Made by a program: the position numbers and the translations under genes
NCBI GenBank assembly: GCA_008694505.1
Contig: VZDJ01007747.1
Coordinates: forward strand, 31,935,039-31,999,038
DNA from: Cyanoderma ruficeps
Taxonomy: Eukaryota; Chordata; Aves; Passeriformes; Timaliidae
DNA length: 64,000 nucleotides
Reading direction: 5' to 3'
Notes under the pieces: model-generated
Told to the model about the DNA's origin: nothing
Databases searched by the model: none
What the model saw: the letters and a program-made list of their open reading frames with translations, nothing else
Part shown: positions 36,018-48,700 of the stretch, piece by piece
Layout of the letters: every line of letters begins with the position of its first letter
How positions within the stretch are numbered: position 1 is the first letter of the stretch

Positions 36018-39000
36018 CTTTGGGAAGGAGGCTATTAGGCCAGGGGCTCAGGCTGTTTCCACAAACTCTAGTAAATCTGCACCATTCTCCTGTGCTCCTC
36101 TGGAGTCCTGGGGTGCAGGATAGGGGGTTGCAGCCTCTGAGATGCTCTGTCACCACAGTACCTAGCAGATTGTAAATATATAGTTAAAGACTGACCTGTG
36201 TGCAGCAGGCATTGCAGCTCCTGGGCATTTTCAGAGGTCAGTTAAGGAAAGGCCTGAGTGGGAATGCAGTCAGGTTTCCCACAGGACAACCCTGCACCTT
36301 GAACACAGCATCTCCACCTGAACAAGGCAACTATTGTGTTGGGGCCGAAATGTCTGTGCCTGCAGACTCCTGATGCTTTCTAAATACCCCTTTCTATCTT
36401 ATTCCTCCTTCAGCCAATACATTTGATTCCTCAGCTACAGAATTGAGTGGGCTGCTCTGGTTACTGAGGCTCTGGCAGAGGGCAGGCTGCAGTATGGCAG
36501 CACTGCCAGGCCTCAGGCTCCGGGCGGGGGCACGTACAGTGCCTGGAGCCCTAGGCACCAACATCTGCAGGCAGCTGCAGGTAGGGTTCCATTAGCCACC
36601 AGTAAGTACCTGCATCCCATTCTCACCAGCACCAGGCACTAGAAGGGGCATATCTTGTAATCTGGGTTCATGAACCTGGAGCATCATAGGCGTTTTGGAG
36701 GAAGATGGATTGTAAGTCCTATTTGTAGTGGCTGATGGAAAGAGAAGTGCAGTAGCAGGCAGTGATCCCTCAGCTGAGACCAAGCCTCTTCCACCCTGCA
36801 TAAACAGTCCTGTAAAATATATTTGGGATTTTGTCTGTGGCTTGCTGATTTCACTGAAGACTCTGAAAATAGCATCTGGAAAGAATTAACCAGAAACCAT
36901 GTCGCTTTGGGGAAGAGGAAGGAAAAAGGATGCATTCTTTCAGAGAACAGGTGCATTCAAGGTATGCTTCTCATAGTGAGTTTTACCAGAATTTTCCATT
37001 CTTTACTTTACTTTTGGATTCAGGGAAATGGGAGAATGATACAGTAAATAGTGTTAGCTTTAGGAAGGGATAGGATTTCAGAAGTGACTTTCCAGCAAGT
37101 AACCATGAACAGGCAAATGTTTAAATACCATTTTTATAGACATTACTAACCCAAAGGGAACAGTAAAAACAAAAGGCTTTCCTGGTGTAGCATACAGTGT
37201 CTTTAAAAGCACATTTTGAAATTTCTTGTGACCTGACATGAAAGTTCAAGACTGGATAATAACCTGTAGCAAAGATGACATAGTTAGTTTAGTTGTATTA
37301 CCTTGATGAGCTACATTTAAAACTTGCATAGGATGTATCTCAAAAGCTATACTGAAGCAGTAACTCATGGAAAGCTAATCTATTATTTATCAACAAAAGT
37401 TAACTAGGTTGCAGAGATTTGAATGCCCTTCAGGATTTCCCTTTGGGTCTTGTCACAAGTACACATGAATACGTTAGATACATCAGCAGAAAAACTTAAA
37501 GAAAAATGAAATTTGTTGAAGTTTCACCCAGAACCTACATTGCTGAGGCAGGGAACTGCAGTGAATACAGATGATTCCACTAAAGATTATAATTCAAAAT
37601 ACCAGTGCTGTGGGTTTTTCCTTTTAAGTGACATTGTAAGAGAGACTTACTGTTTTACAAGTTTAAATTGGCATTTCTCATTCATTTACAGAGATGCACC
37701 ATGTTGTAATACCTAGAAACTCAAACTTATGCTATGAATGAAAAAGCACATTTACAAAATCTTGGAGCTAGATCATAGTGTGGCAGCTCTGCGAAAGATT
37801 GCCTGCTCAATGATTAGTTGCAGCACTCTTACTAAATGTGTTTCAATTCAGTTTTTGTCACTGAGAAATCAAGAAATAGGTGGCTTATTAAAGGTGACCA
37901 CATCCTTTTATGCAAATTTAATGCACTTGGCAGGTTTATCATGATAAATAGTCAGGATGAGATGGTTCATGATGTATCTCTAATCTCTTCTGTGAAGATG
38001 TTCATGTCTTGCAGGAAGTAACCCTTTGAGAGTTCAAATCTTTAGAAGTATGTGACAGATGCTGATGTCTGCAGAGTCTCATAGACTTGCTTTGAAATAA
38101 CTCCAAATGGTGCCTTCAGTTATTGTTCAGTTTTTGCAAGTTCTCTTGCTTCATCTCTCCCTTGGTGTCCTCCTCTCTCCTCCATCATGTTGTGTCCCCA
38201 AGTTGCTCCACATACTGAGAGGAACATGTACCAAATCTTGTAGAGTACATTGCAACTCTCTCCCCAGTCCTGTCGCATTTTTGCCTGTAAAGTTGTTCTT
38301 CCATTAGACATCTTGCATATTTTAAGAGAAGCGATTCGCAACAGAAAAACAATAAAACAGAGCAAATGTCTTAGAAAATCCAATCTCTCATTCATGCATT
38401 GTGTTTACTTTTTGAGTAGCTCTTTTGAGTAAGGAGCCAACATGAGTGCCAGTGTCATATTAACTATCCTATGTTGTGTTAATTATAATCAATTACCAAT
38501 AGTAATTAGGCCAACTTCTCTTTAGATTAGTAACAAGAAATGGTTAAATTTTAATGCTGCTGCAGGGGATCTGAAGAAACTCACATAATCAAAAAACACT
38601 GCAAAGCTATTTATGTAAACCTTATTCTATTGGAATACAGCTAATGAAACAGATATAGAAGCATCAAAAATACATTAAAAATACATCTGAACAATGGTAT
38701 GTTTTCAGAGCTTAATATTTTCACTTTTCATTACTTGGCTGTGGTTGATCTGAGTTTGGATGGGCTTCTCTTCTAAAATCAAGCGCCAAATTTCATGTAA
38801 AGTTTTATACCTGTCATAGTCCCTTTCTAAGTTCCCATTTTAGAATCACTCTTCTCAATTATTTCTGTTACTATCATCACTATACGTAACCTTGTGCGTA
38901 AGAATTGGTAATGTTTAGTTTGGTATACATACATTTTTAGTGCTTAGAATTTTTTTGGCATTACTTCTTTCTCAAATGGAATTCCCACAGCTTTACAACT

Positions 39001-39069
39001 TGATCTCTTTTAAACAGGATACGTAAGGCTCATAAAAGTTTAAATAGGAAGGGGGGAAAGGCTGAGAAA

Positions 39070-39440
39070 AGACAGAGAGAGTTGAGGTTGTTCAGCCTGA
39101 GAAGAGTAGGTTCCGGGGTGACCTTTTGGCAGCCTTTCAATACCCAAAGTGGGCCTGCGAGAGAGCTGGAGAGGGACTTTTTACAAGGGTGTGTAGTGAT
39201 AAGACAAAGGGAAATGGCTTTAAAGTGAAAGAGGGAAGATTTAGATTAGGTATGGGGAAGAAATTCTTCCCTGAGAGGGTGGTGATGTGCTGGAACAGAG
39301 AGGTTGCGGATGCCCCATCCCTGGAAGTGTCCAAGGCCACATTGGATGGGGCTGAGAGCAACCTGGTCTAGTGAAAGTTGCTCCTGCCCATGACAGAGGA
39401 TTGGAATGCTCCAACCTGACCTTTTTTATGATTCTATGAA
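39070..39440 (+). mobile_element. CR1 LINE, 5'-truncated 3' end
   Basis: Classic avian CR1 3' sequence in the sense direction. It contains gttcagcctgagaagag, then agagagctggagagggactt, then gaagaaattcttccctgag, then atgccccatccctggaagtg, then gagcaacctggtctagtg. It ends tatgattctatga near 39439, the typical CR1 terminal motif. No reverse transcriptase is left. Divergence is moderate. It lies in the same orientation as LDB2 within intron 1. Confidence 0.9.
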
Positions 39441-39444
39441 ATAT

Positions 39445-42400
39445 CAATATTTGTTAGATTTTTTTTTTTTTAAATCATGGCTTACTAATTTCTACTAAAA
39501 TTGTAAAAAAAAAAATCCTGTGTTACTATTTCATATAATAGTTTCATAATTATTGTGCTACTCCTCAATCTACTCCATGCTGAGTATCAAAGCATGGCTT
39601 CTTTTAAAAAAAACCCTAAGACTTAAATATTTTTTTTTTCATCACACTTTTACTGTCTAAACCTTCCTCAAAGATTTTTGGGTATTACTTACTTCTTATT
39701 TTACTTTTTGAGTTTTTGCCTATACATGTAGGACCATGGCTAGCATGTTGTGAAATCTAGGTGCTTTTAAAAAGGAAAGGAACAACGAGCTGTGTGTTTT
39801 TAAGACATGTTTCAAGGAAAATTTGGGGAAATCATCAACTTCCATGATTAGTCTGGTTTAAAATTTCTTGGTTGTTACTTTTAGCCACCAATCTATGCCA
39901 TTAACTAGCCCCATTTTGGACTGTTTACATTTTTTAATGAAGGTTCAGTATTGTTGAAGGCACACTAGTACATCTTCATCAACATATGTTTTAGATTCTT
40001 GTTATTGTGTTTTGAAAACATTGTAGTTTCACAGCACAGTGTAATTCTATCATAGTAATAATCATAATAATAATAATAGCCCTGAAAAACGGTACTATAG
40101 ACCTGATCAGCTGTCTGTAGTCTAGGAAGAGGTAGTGATGAATTGTACAATCTTCTGTCAGTAGTTTGCTGTGCTCCACCACAGACCATATTAAAGTTGA
40201 ATGGACCTTGGAGCCACTGGAGCCAATCTGGCCATGACCAGAAGATTCATTTGGTCACTTCTCACCTATTTTATGATTCAGCTGTTAAAAATATGTCTGG
40301 GCTGTCGGCGTCGCTCTTGGTTGCTGCCATTTTGGTACAAGCCATGCTGGTTGTCTTTCATTTGTTAATCAGTACTGCTTCTTTCCCAGCTTGCTTTCAG
40401 ACCCAGACCTCAGTGCCATGTTCTGGTCTAACTCCTCTTCTCTGGTCTTGGACAGATTGGTAATAATACAGTGCTATGGTTTTACTAGTGAAGTTCAGTA
40501 AGGAATACTGTACTTCTCTGGATCATTTCTTAGCCTGTCTGGAGCAACACCCAATAAACCAATATATTTATAATTCTAAATTTTCCAACTTTGATGTCAA
40601 TTTTTTGTAGATTTTTTTTTTTTGAATGATGGGTAAATAAGAAACCTCATTCAGCATGATTCGGATAATTGTCATATTCATCATATACCTGTGTTGCAAA
40701 ATGAATATGCAATACAATGGTCTCAGTGAAGAATGTCCTGAATAGTATATTCATTACACATGTTGTGAATCATAACCCAAATCTTTTATCTAGGGCACCT
40801 TTTGACTGCTTATGAGTGGATTGCTATCTGGTGATCTGGTGATCTTCAGAGGAGAAAAGCTGCTTAAGTGGAGGAAAAAAATAGGAAAGGGGAGGGGGGA
40901 AAGATAATGCCATCAAGACTAACTGCTTCACCAAGAGGTACTATTTGTGCCCACACAACTGATACTTCTTAGCAATCAATGATATGCACTGATAAAAAAG
41001 AAGTGGAAAATGCAAAATATTTACTCAATGGTCTGTTTGCTTTTATAGTAGCAACCAGTCTAGGCTTTTATTTGCAAACTGTGAACAAAGATGGAACACC
41101 AAAATAGCTGTGCAGTTTCCTATTTTTTTTTTATTTTGGTCTCTTTGGAATCCATTTACATGACTGTCAGTTTAGTAAATGAGCACATTTTTAAACTTTA
41201 GGCATCACACATGATAGGTGTATAAACTAGCCAGAGTAATTTCACTTACAGAAATGCCAGCATAGCTCTGAAAACTAAAGTAGACACTAAAGCTAACTGA
41301 TTGTCCTGTCTGTGTGGGCACAAACATGAAGTTATGGTGCCATCTCTTCTGTGTTACTTGGCCAGACTGCCTGGAAAGAGAGATCAGGAAAAGACAGATT
41401 GGCATAAGCCCTCTTGCTTGGTTCCTGGGAACACCATGAAAAAACAGATTCAAACTCAATAGTACTGGGGGCCAGCTAGCAGAGTAAGGAAAATACTGGC
41501 AAAGTAACAGCTTTAGAACAGGGTTTGGAACAGCCTGGAGGCTCTTATCTTTGTGAGTCAGTAAGAGGAAAGAGAGTTGTTAGATGGTATTTAGACTAGT
41601 CATCTTTGGTGCTCTCTTTCTAATACTAAGGATTGCTTTAAATAAATCTTATTTCTTTTTCTTCATAGAAGAATATTCCTCTAGACTTATCAGAAGTGTT
41701 AAGAAAGGACACCTAGTGATGACCAATACAGTAACTTTTTTTTTCATCAACGAAATATGCCATGAATGTGCAAAACTGTCCTGTAACCATCATGTTTATG
41801 CAAAGGCCCAAACTGATAAATAGCTTGAAATATGTTACTTGACAATTTTCTGTGAGATCTAATACAGAGAAGAGAAGGTGAAGGACAGACTGTACAAATA
41901 AATCTGTTATCTTATAGATGTAAGTAGCTGTAAAAGGAGTTGGTACTGCAATATCCTCTTCTGCCCACCAGTATGTAAGAAAAGAATGTGTGCATGAAAT
42001 AAAGCAAAACATTGTACGCTTCTAGCATTTTCTGCAGCCAAAAAGGGGTATCGTGCTTACCAAAGTTATATAGGTTTCGTGTTCTCAACAGGAGAGTACT
42101 GTCAAAATGAGCAATTGAATAAATTCTCTATAAAAGGTATGGGTTCAGGTCCTGTGAATTTCTCATAGTTGAGTCTAATATCATTTAGTAAAATGTAGAG
42201 CACTTGAAAATACACAAGTCAAACCCCTAGAAAATTCTGTTGTTGCTTTTTCATCTACAGTCCCCATTTGACTTTGTTTAAGATTCATATTTGAAATTTT
42301 AGATAAAAATAATGCTGTCAGCTTTATATAAAAAAACAAGACACCAGAATCCCTTGGCAGTAGTGCCATAAACAGAGCATTTTTAAAAAGGTCTGCTATA

Positions 42401-44925
42401 CCTTGCACCATTCATTGTGTATTCTTCAAATTTGCATAGTGTTTTCTACCTGGTAGTGAAAATATATGCATCTTTTTTCTTTTTTCTTTTTTTTTTTAAA
42501 TTCCTGTTTGTGGTAGATTTTTTGAGGGATTTTCTGGGGCTGGTTAACTGGTTGGAAGGACTACTGATAAGGGTGTCATAAAAGGTAACCAAGAAGAAAA
42601 ACTCCTTGTTGGTAGCCTTTATTTGCCTTACAGATGCTAACATATCTTCTGTTTAAAATTTGTAGGTGTTTGCATATACAGAATTGAAAACTGATGAATT
42701 TTGTAGTTTCATTGTCATATTTTAAATGCTACCTCCATTGTGCAGTATCTGGATTACAAATAAACCAGTTCATTGTCTTCTACTTCTGTCCTGATCTGCA
42801 GACTTAGAGACCTCAACACAGATCCACTGAACTTCTTTAGTTCGGACTATAGCTCCCAAGTTTGTCTGTTAATTGATAAAAATAGTAAACAAAGACTTAA
42901 AATGATCATCCTCACCCGCACACAAACATACCAAAAAAAAAAAAGAAAAAAAAAGGGCTGGATGCCTGTCTTGAACTGCCAGACATTATCTGTTTAAATT
43001 CTCAAAGAGAGTGAGTGAAATCTGCATAGAAACTCAGAAAGAGCATCTATAGACTGAACACTTTCTCACATGTCAGTGCTCTCACAGGCTGGCATGTCAG
43101 AAAAGGCTTTGCAGTTTTGTATTTTAGGGTGTCACAAGCTAGCACAAGCATGCAAGACTTCTTCATTGCATGAAATTTTAAGAAATAAGTTGGATGGCTG
43201 GATGAATGGAAAAAATGAAGCTCTCAATTACTGACAGTGAAAGTTTAACATATGAATTACATGCTTCTTCCTTCAGCCCATCTAACTACTCTTGTGCCCC
43301 TGATCAGAGCCCAGTGATATGGCTGGCATATCACTCTCTTGCAGTGAAACAATTTTTGAAGAATGTCCTAATCTGCCTGCCTAGGATCTTGTTGTATTAA
43401 TACTTGTTGCATTGTATGTGAGTACTTCCCAAGTGTCAGAACAACAATGGTATCTCTCTCTTCCTTCCCCACCAGGGATGGAAACAGTTAGTTTGCTCTT
43501 TCCTCGTAAGGGAACTCAGACGGGGTCAGGGAGGCAGGATGGTTAACAATATGGTTTTGTAACTTAGCTGGATGGGTGGATTTCATCTCCATTGTTGCTT
43601 TCTTCCTGCTTTGTGGTGGTTGCATGCTCACTTGCCAGCTTCCTTTCCCGGTCATTGGCACAACTCAAAAAGAGGAAAGGAAGGCTCTAAGTGGCTGGGT
43701 GCAGAACTGAGGCCGGGAAGAGCTGACGTGTTGTATGAAACAGACTGATAAGGAAGAGGCTTGATGACACAATCAGATAGAGGAGCTTTAAAAGGCTAAA
43801 GTTGGACCTGCTGAGAAAGATTTATTGCAGTAGGAAGAGGTCATGTATTTTTCTCTTGTGAAGCCCCACAGGAATGGACAAGAGTGCAGAGGCCTATGTG
43901 ACAGGCCTAGTAGTAAAGCAAGATGGGTTAGTTTTCTCTCACAAACCAGTGGAGAGGAAGCCCTGCACTGGATTGTATGGGTAAGCATGCAAGGTGGAAG
44001 TTGTATAGCTGAGGGCAGGCCTCAGCTTTGCTGCAGTTGGGTGCTATTTGGTACCTTCTTTTCCCACAGGCAGGGACTTTACAGGATCCTTCTAGTAGAC
44101 TACTCATGTCTCAGAATATGACTGAAAATATTTGTGAGGGAAAGAAAAAATTAAAAATCCACTGCTGACAGTACATATTTATTTATTCATCTCAAAAAAC
44201 ATTTTAGCAGTGTCCCTGTACCTTTTGCATGACCGCTGTGAGAGATTTCATCCTTTAATCTTCTGAGATAGTTTGGATGGAAAAAGGGAAGTAGAAGAGG
44301 AAAGACAGAGTGGTGCTGAGAAGTTCAGAGCCAGGGAACTGTGGAGTACACGACCATTCTGCCTCATTAAGGCAGGAGACAACACTGGCTCAAACATGTC
44401 AGACCTGCTGGCTGCATGGTCAGATCAAAGGAATGCTGCAGCCTCACACACTAGGTTTTGCTAGGCTTTCCAGAGTGTGTGAAAAGGAGAAGGTTTGCGT
44501 TTCTTCTTAAAGAAGATATGTCTGTGCACTGTATGTCCACTCCAACCCTCCATACAAACAGCAGGAGTGACACAACTAAGTGTAACAATGCAGCATTAGG
44601 CATGATATTTCCACTGCGCTCAGTAATTCTGACAGGATTCTTAATGCAGGGAGTGTTTGCAGTATGAATTGCTGCCAGAACTACAGGCACATTGTTACTA
44701 GAACAGCAAACAGCAGAGAGCTAAAAATATCAGGGGTCAAAATTTACTATGGGAGTAAATCTGAGAACTGCATTAGTTTTGCAGGACTTCCTCATGCATG
44801 ACCAATTTTCCACATATGTCGCTTGATATCTGGCCATGCAAGCTCTTTGCCTTCTCAGTTTTTTAGCACAGGATTTGTCCATATCTATTTTATGTCTTTT
44901 TGGAAGCAAAGTGCCTGGCATTTGA
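39445..44925 (+). other. LDB2: LDB2 intron 1, unique sequence between CR1 tail and pyrimidine tract
   Basis: AT-rich, with poly-T and poly-A runs near 39455, 39507, 42485 and 42935 and an ATA/ATC microsatellite near 40060. From about 43500 to 44100 the sequence is less AT-rich and contains short open frames without recognisable domains. No exon is supported. Confidence 0.6.
40054..40079. repeat. TAA-type trinucleotide microsatellite
   Basis: An imperfect run of taa/tca units, ending in five consecutive taa-type units. Confidence 0.85.
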
Positions 44926-44928
44926 GAA

Positions 44929-45018
44929 TTTTTCTTTTTTTTTTCTTTTTTTTTCTTTTCTTTTTCTTTTTCTTTTCCTTTTCCTTTTTATTTTTTTCTT
45001 TTTCTTCCTCTGTTTTTC
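44929..45018 (+). repeat. Long T/C polypyrimidine tract
   Basis: About 90 bases of almost pure T with interspersed C in a (T)nC pattern on the LDB2 sense strand. It is followed within 35 bases by a strong acceptor-like ending, tggtttag (AG at 45051-45052). Confidence 0.9.
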
Positions 45019-45340
45019 AACCCTTCCTTGGTTTCTCTCACCTTTGGTTTAGAAAAGGTGATGTCTTTAGAAGCTGTCAATGCACAGGATGTTCCAGTGC
45101 TAGCTGGTGATTGATAGGTCCTGTACTGAACCTTATTGTCTTTCTTCATCCCCTTCCCTTACTGTGTTTTATTTCCTTTTGCCCTCGACATCTTAGTGGT
45201 TTCCAAACTGAATGTCTTTGGGTCTGCTGTGGCTTTAAAAATACTTCAAATTTAGATATTTTGGGAGTTCTGGAAAGGGAGAAAGAATGGTTGAGGGCTT
45301 TTGTCTTCCTCTTATTTTCTGATAGAGTTTGAATTTCCTT

Positions 45341-45369
45341 AAATTCCCTTGGGAATTTCCCATGGGAAA
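45341..45369. promoter_or_regulatory. Interlocking palindromes with a kappaB-like core
   Basis: AAATTCCCttGGGAATTT (45341-45358) overlaps TTTCCCATGGGAAA (45356-45369), with the 11-base palindrome GGGAATTTCCC (45351-45361) in between. GGGAATTTCC fits the NF-kappaB consensus GGGRNWYYCC. The symmetry is seen directly; binding is inferred. Confidence 0.4.
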
Positions 45370-45682
45370 GAGAACAACTTTCACAAGTAACAGCTTTGCC
45401 AGGCTGTCTTGAAGTTAGACCCTGGGAACTTGCACAACTATTCACCTGTACTATGAATGCAACGGTCAGAATATCTCCTATAATCTTCATCTTGGGATTC
45501 AGATAGCAAAAAATGTTAATTTGATTATTAAAAAAAAGAAAGATGGAAAATAACAGGTGTCCACCTTTTACGAGGCTTCTGTTGTCAGAGAATAAAAAGC
45601 TTTCCTTTTTTTCAGTGATGTCATCTCTTGCCTTTGCTGAGGTTTTTGCAACATAGACTTGCCTTTATTCTCCCATTTTCCT

Positions 45683-45743
45683 TTTGAATTTGGATTGTTT
45701 GAATTGAATTGTTTGGTTGTTTGAATTTAGATTGTTTGAATTG
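45683..45743. repeat. Spaced direct repeat of 24 bases (one mismatch)
   Basis: Units at 45683-45706 and 45720-45743 share tttgaattt[g/a]gattgtttg and the next five bases. The 13-base spacer carries more of the same gttt words, so this may be a degenerate tandem array. Confidence 0.8.
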
Positions 45744-48700
45744 CATTTGTTCTTTCATGAAGTGGTACACACTATCAGAAGTAATTCTTCCCACATTGCT
45801 CCCAGTGCTAGTGTCCCCTCCATGACCATAACAGCCTGATTGGCAAAGACCCTCATCTGATAATTGTTTATATTTGTTTAATGTTATTGAAACTTTCTAA
45901 ACAGTTTCCACACACCCAGACTTTGGTTATATCCTCTAAATTGTGAGTATATTATCCTGTCTGTATTTTCTGTTGAATTCTGCTGTTCAAACTTGAAACT
46001 CCCTGGTACCAATGAGACTTCACTCGGAATAGAAAGTTTTAAGCCAGCCCATCTTCCGCCTCCATAATTTTAAGTGATAGCATGAAAGAAATGGAAAGCT
46101 GATTTATATAGCCCTAGAACAATTTATCTTTGTATAGAAACCTCTGTGTGCTGTGATAGCAGAGAATTCTTATGGGAGTGTGAAGTAACCTGTGCAGTAT
46201 TTGGGGCAAAACTGCTGATGGTGGGAAAAAGAAGTGTTTCCTGACCAGTATAGTATAGTTCTATTTTCATGTGCTTGAAAACAATGTTGGCTATTACTTG
46301 TTGACTGAGATGCTGCCTTGATCCTTTTGGCCTCAGGGACCAAGAATAAAAGTACCAAAAGCTTAACGTGACTCGGTTACAGGCAGTTATTTGCTACACT
46401 GAATAACACAATCTAGACATTTTCACCCTATCTACATGTTAGCTTTGGCTTAATAGTTCAGGAGGATGAGCCAGAAAATAGCTCTCCTGCCTTAGTAATT
46501 TTGGCAAACATTTATTTATGTTCATATAAACTGCATGCAGAGTGAAGTTCATTCAAATAATAAATATAATTCTCTCACACATGCCACATGTTTTCTACAG
46601 TCTATTAGTATTTATTAGTGTGTGTGAGTTTAAAATAACACTACATAGAAATGCTAGTCCAGGCTTTTTTTTCTTGTGCATGATTCAGCTTAACCCTTCT
46701 CCCCTTGGTGGACTATTCCTACATTCCATTCCCACAGGAGGTTTTCCTCTCCTGAGAGCAGTTTTAATCCCATAACTACTAGGGTAAATGCATAAATATC
46801 ACAATAAACTATCCTGATCACTAATCAGCACTCAGCATTCCCCAGGTGGAACAACACCTGTTCATTTGGATGAAGGGAATATGTGTGACAATAAATAACG
46901 TTTTGTTAGTTTTGAAATTAGTCTTCTAAAACATATAGAGAACTGAGGAAAATTCTGGGTATATAATTCTATTAAACATGCTTGTCTTAGTCTGTGTCGA
47001 TAAGAATTGATAAATGCTGATGCTACACTGGCCAGATTAATTAGGGAATACATTATCTGACCAATAGAAACAAGAAAGGCACCTGCCATACAGGAGCATT
47101 TTAAATTCAGCTTCTTCCTTTAGGAATGGATGACAAATTCTGAAGGAGGAAGACATGGTATCACCCATGTAATCCTGCTATGATCCTTCATTAAACAATC
47201 TGGAGTGATAAAGAAAAAGCAGGAGGAAACTTTTTTAGAAATTTTATTCCTCTTAGGCATCCCTACTAAAAGCTTCAGCCTGTTGATCATTTTTGAAGAT
47301 CTGTTACACTACATGCCTCTTGGCCTTTACCCTTCTCTAGGCCACCTCTGGATCATGTTAATTGGTTTTGTTAGCGTTCTGTAGCATTTATATTTGAGTT
47401 TTTGTTTGGTTGATTTTTGTTTAGTTGTTGGTTTTTTTCTTAAATCTGGCTACTTTAATATGAAGTGTCTAATTCAGACTTAGTTGTAAGTTTCAGCAGT
47501 CAGATTTAGATATCTTGGCCATAATGTTCATACTGCACTGAAATATTGAATCTGTTCTCGCCAACAAGGCAGTTTTTCACACATTAAAGGAATATGTCGA
47601 ATGTTGGATCTGTTATACTCCTTAAGTGTTGGATCTCTCCCCTACTCAGAGCAGCAGTCCTCATCACAGATTGCAATTCAACAGTAAAATATTGAAATTC
47701 TGTTGAATTACATGGATTCTCCCCATGCTTCAGTTCTTAAAAAAACAACCAAAAAAACAAAGCTCAATTAACCCCTAGAGCCTGAGAAAAAAATTCATTG
47801 ACACTATTAAAAGAAAATGTGCCTTAAAGTACTGTATTAATTTTTGGCTTTATATATCCTCTACAAATATTAGGGGAGAGAAACAGCCAACATGACCCAC
47901 AGCAATTGTATATAACATGTACAGCCTATTCCTTCCCTGTATCTTTTCAGGTTTAGTGTATGGCACCATCTATGTCTCTGCTCAGAGCTTGTGTAAAACC
48001 AACATGCCTATTAGCTTTCTGTAAACTCTGTTTATATGGTCTCCTGGACCTCTTCAGGAGACATTTTTAATTTACTGATAAATACCTCAGCTCTTTTATA
48101 GGTAAATGGTAGAATTCTGTGCTTCATAAAACTGAAGTAATAATGCATCTTAACAAAAGTGAAATAGTTGGAATTTTAGGATGCTACTTATAAACAATAG
48201 AACCTTCTAAAATAGAATTTTTCGTGAAATAGCAGACAAAGCTGTGCAAGAAGTATCTTTAAAAAGTAACATTATTGGGTGATTAGACTTTGTCTTTAGA
48301 ATTAACACTACTGACTTGCACTTATATATTGATGCAGTTTTCAAAGTCAATAAATACTGCTTCAGCTCCTGTATGGAAAGAGGATGTTGCAGAAATAATT
48401 ATGACATGATGTGATAACCCCTTTCCTAAAAAAAAAAAAAAAGGAAAAAAGCAAAGCAAAACAATACTGCAGTGTTCTGGCCATCAGGAAACCACGACAA
48501 TGCTCCCACCTTTTTCCTGTGGCTTACCCAGAGTTCCTTCCAGGCGACAGAGATAACTGACTGTTGCAGACCAGATCCTGTGCCAAATGAAAATAAAGTA
48601 ATTTTTTTGTTAAATTTATATCTGATTAAAAATTAATCTTAACAACACCCTTTTTTGACACTCAGTTTTACATCTCTTCAGCTAAAATACATCTTTGTAA

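Larger units (their letters stand above)
32310..39065 (+). other. LDB2: LDB2 intron 1, middle part
   Basis: Unique AT-rich sequence with no recognisable exon. It holds a poly-A run near 34104, a perfect CRE word at 34928, a 14-bp inverted repeat at 35982-36017 and a small GC-rich islet at 36460-36600. A cluster of ATTA words lies near 38460-38520. The 170-codon open frame at 35663-36175 shows no domain and is treated as chance. Confidence 0.6.

Noticed and set aside
35663..36175. 170-codon open frame on the + strand
   Set aside because: No recognisable domain. It sits inside the LDB2 intron with no matching splice sites or promoter and crosses the 14-bp inverted repeat.
36460..36600. GC-rich islet with short inverted repeats considered as an alternative exon or microRNA
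   Set aside because: The arms are only about 6 bp, and no consistent splice-site pair or long stem is present.
48428..48445. Poly-A run considered as the tail of a processed pseudogene
   Set aside because: The upstream sequence shows no coding similarity and no target-site duplication; it is treated as a simple repeat.
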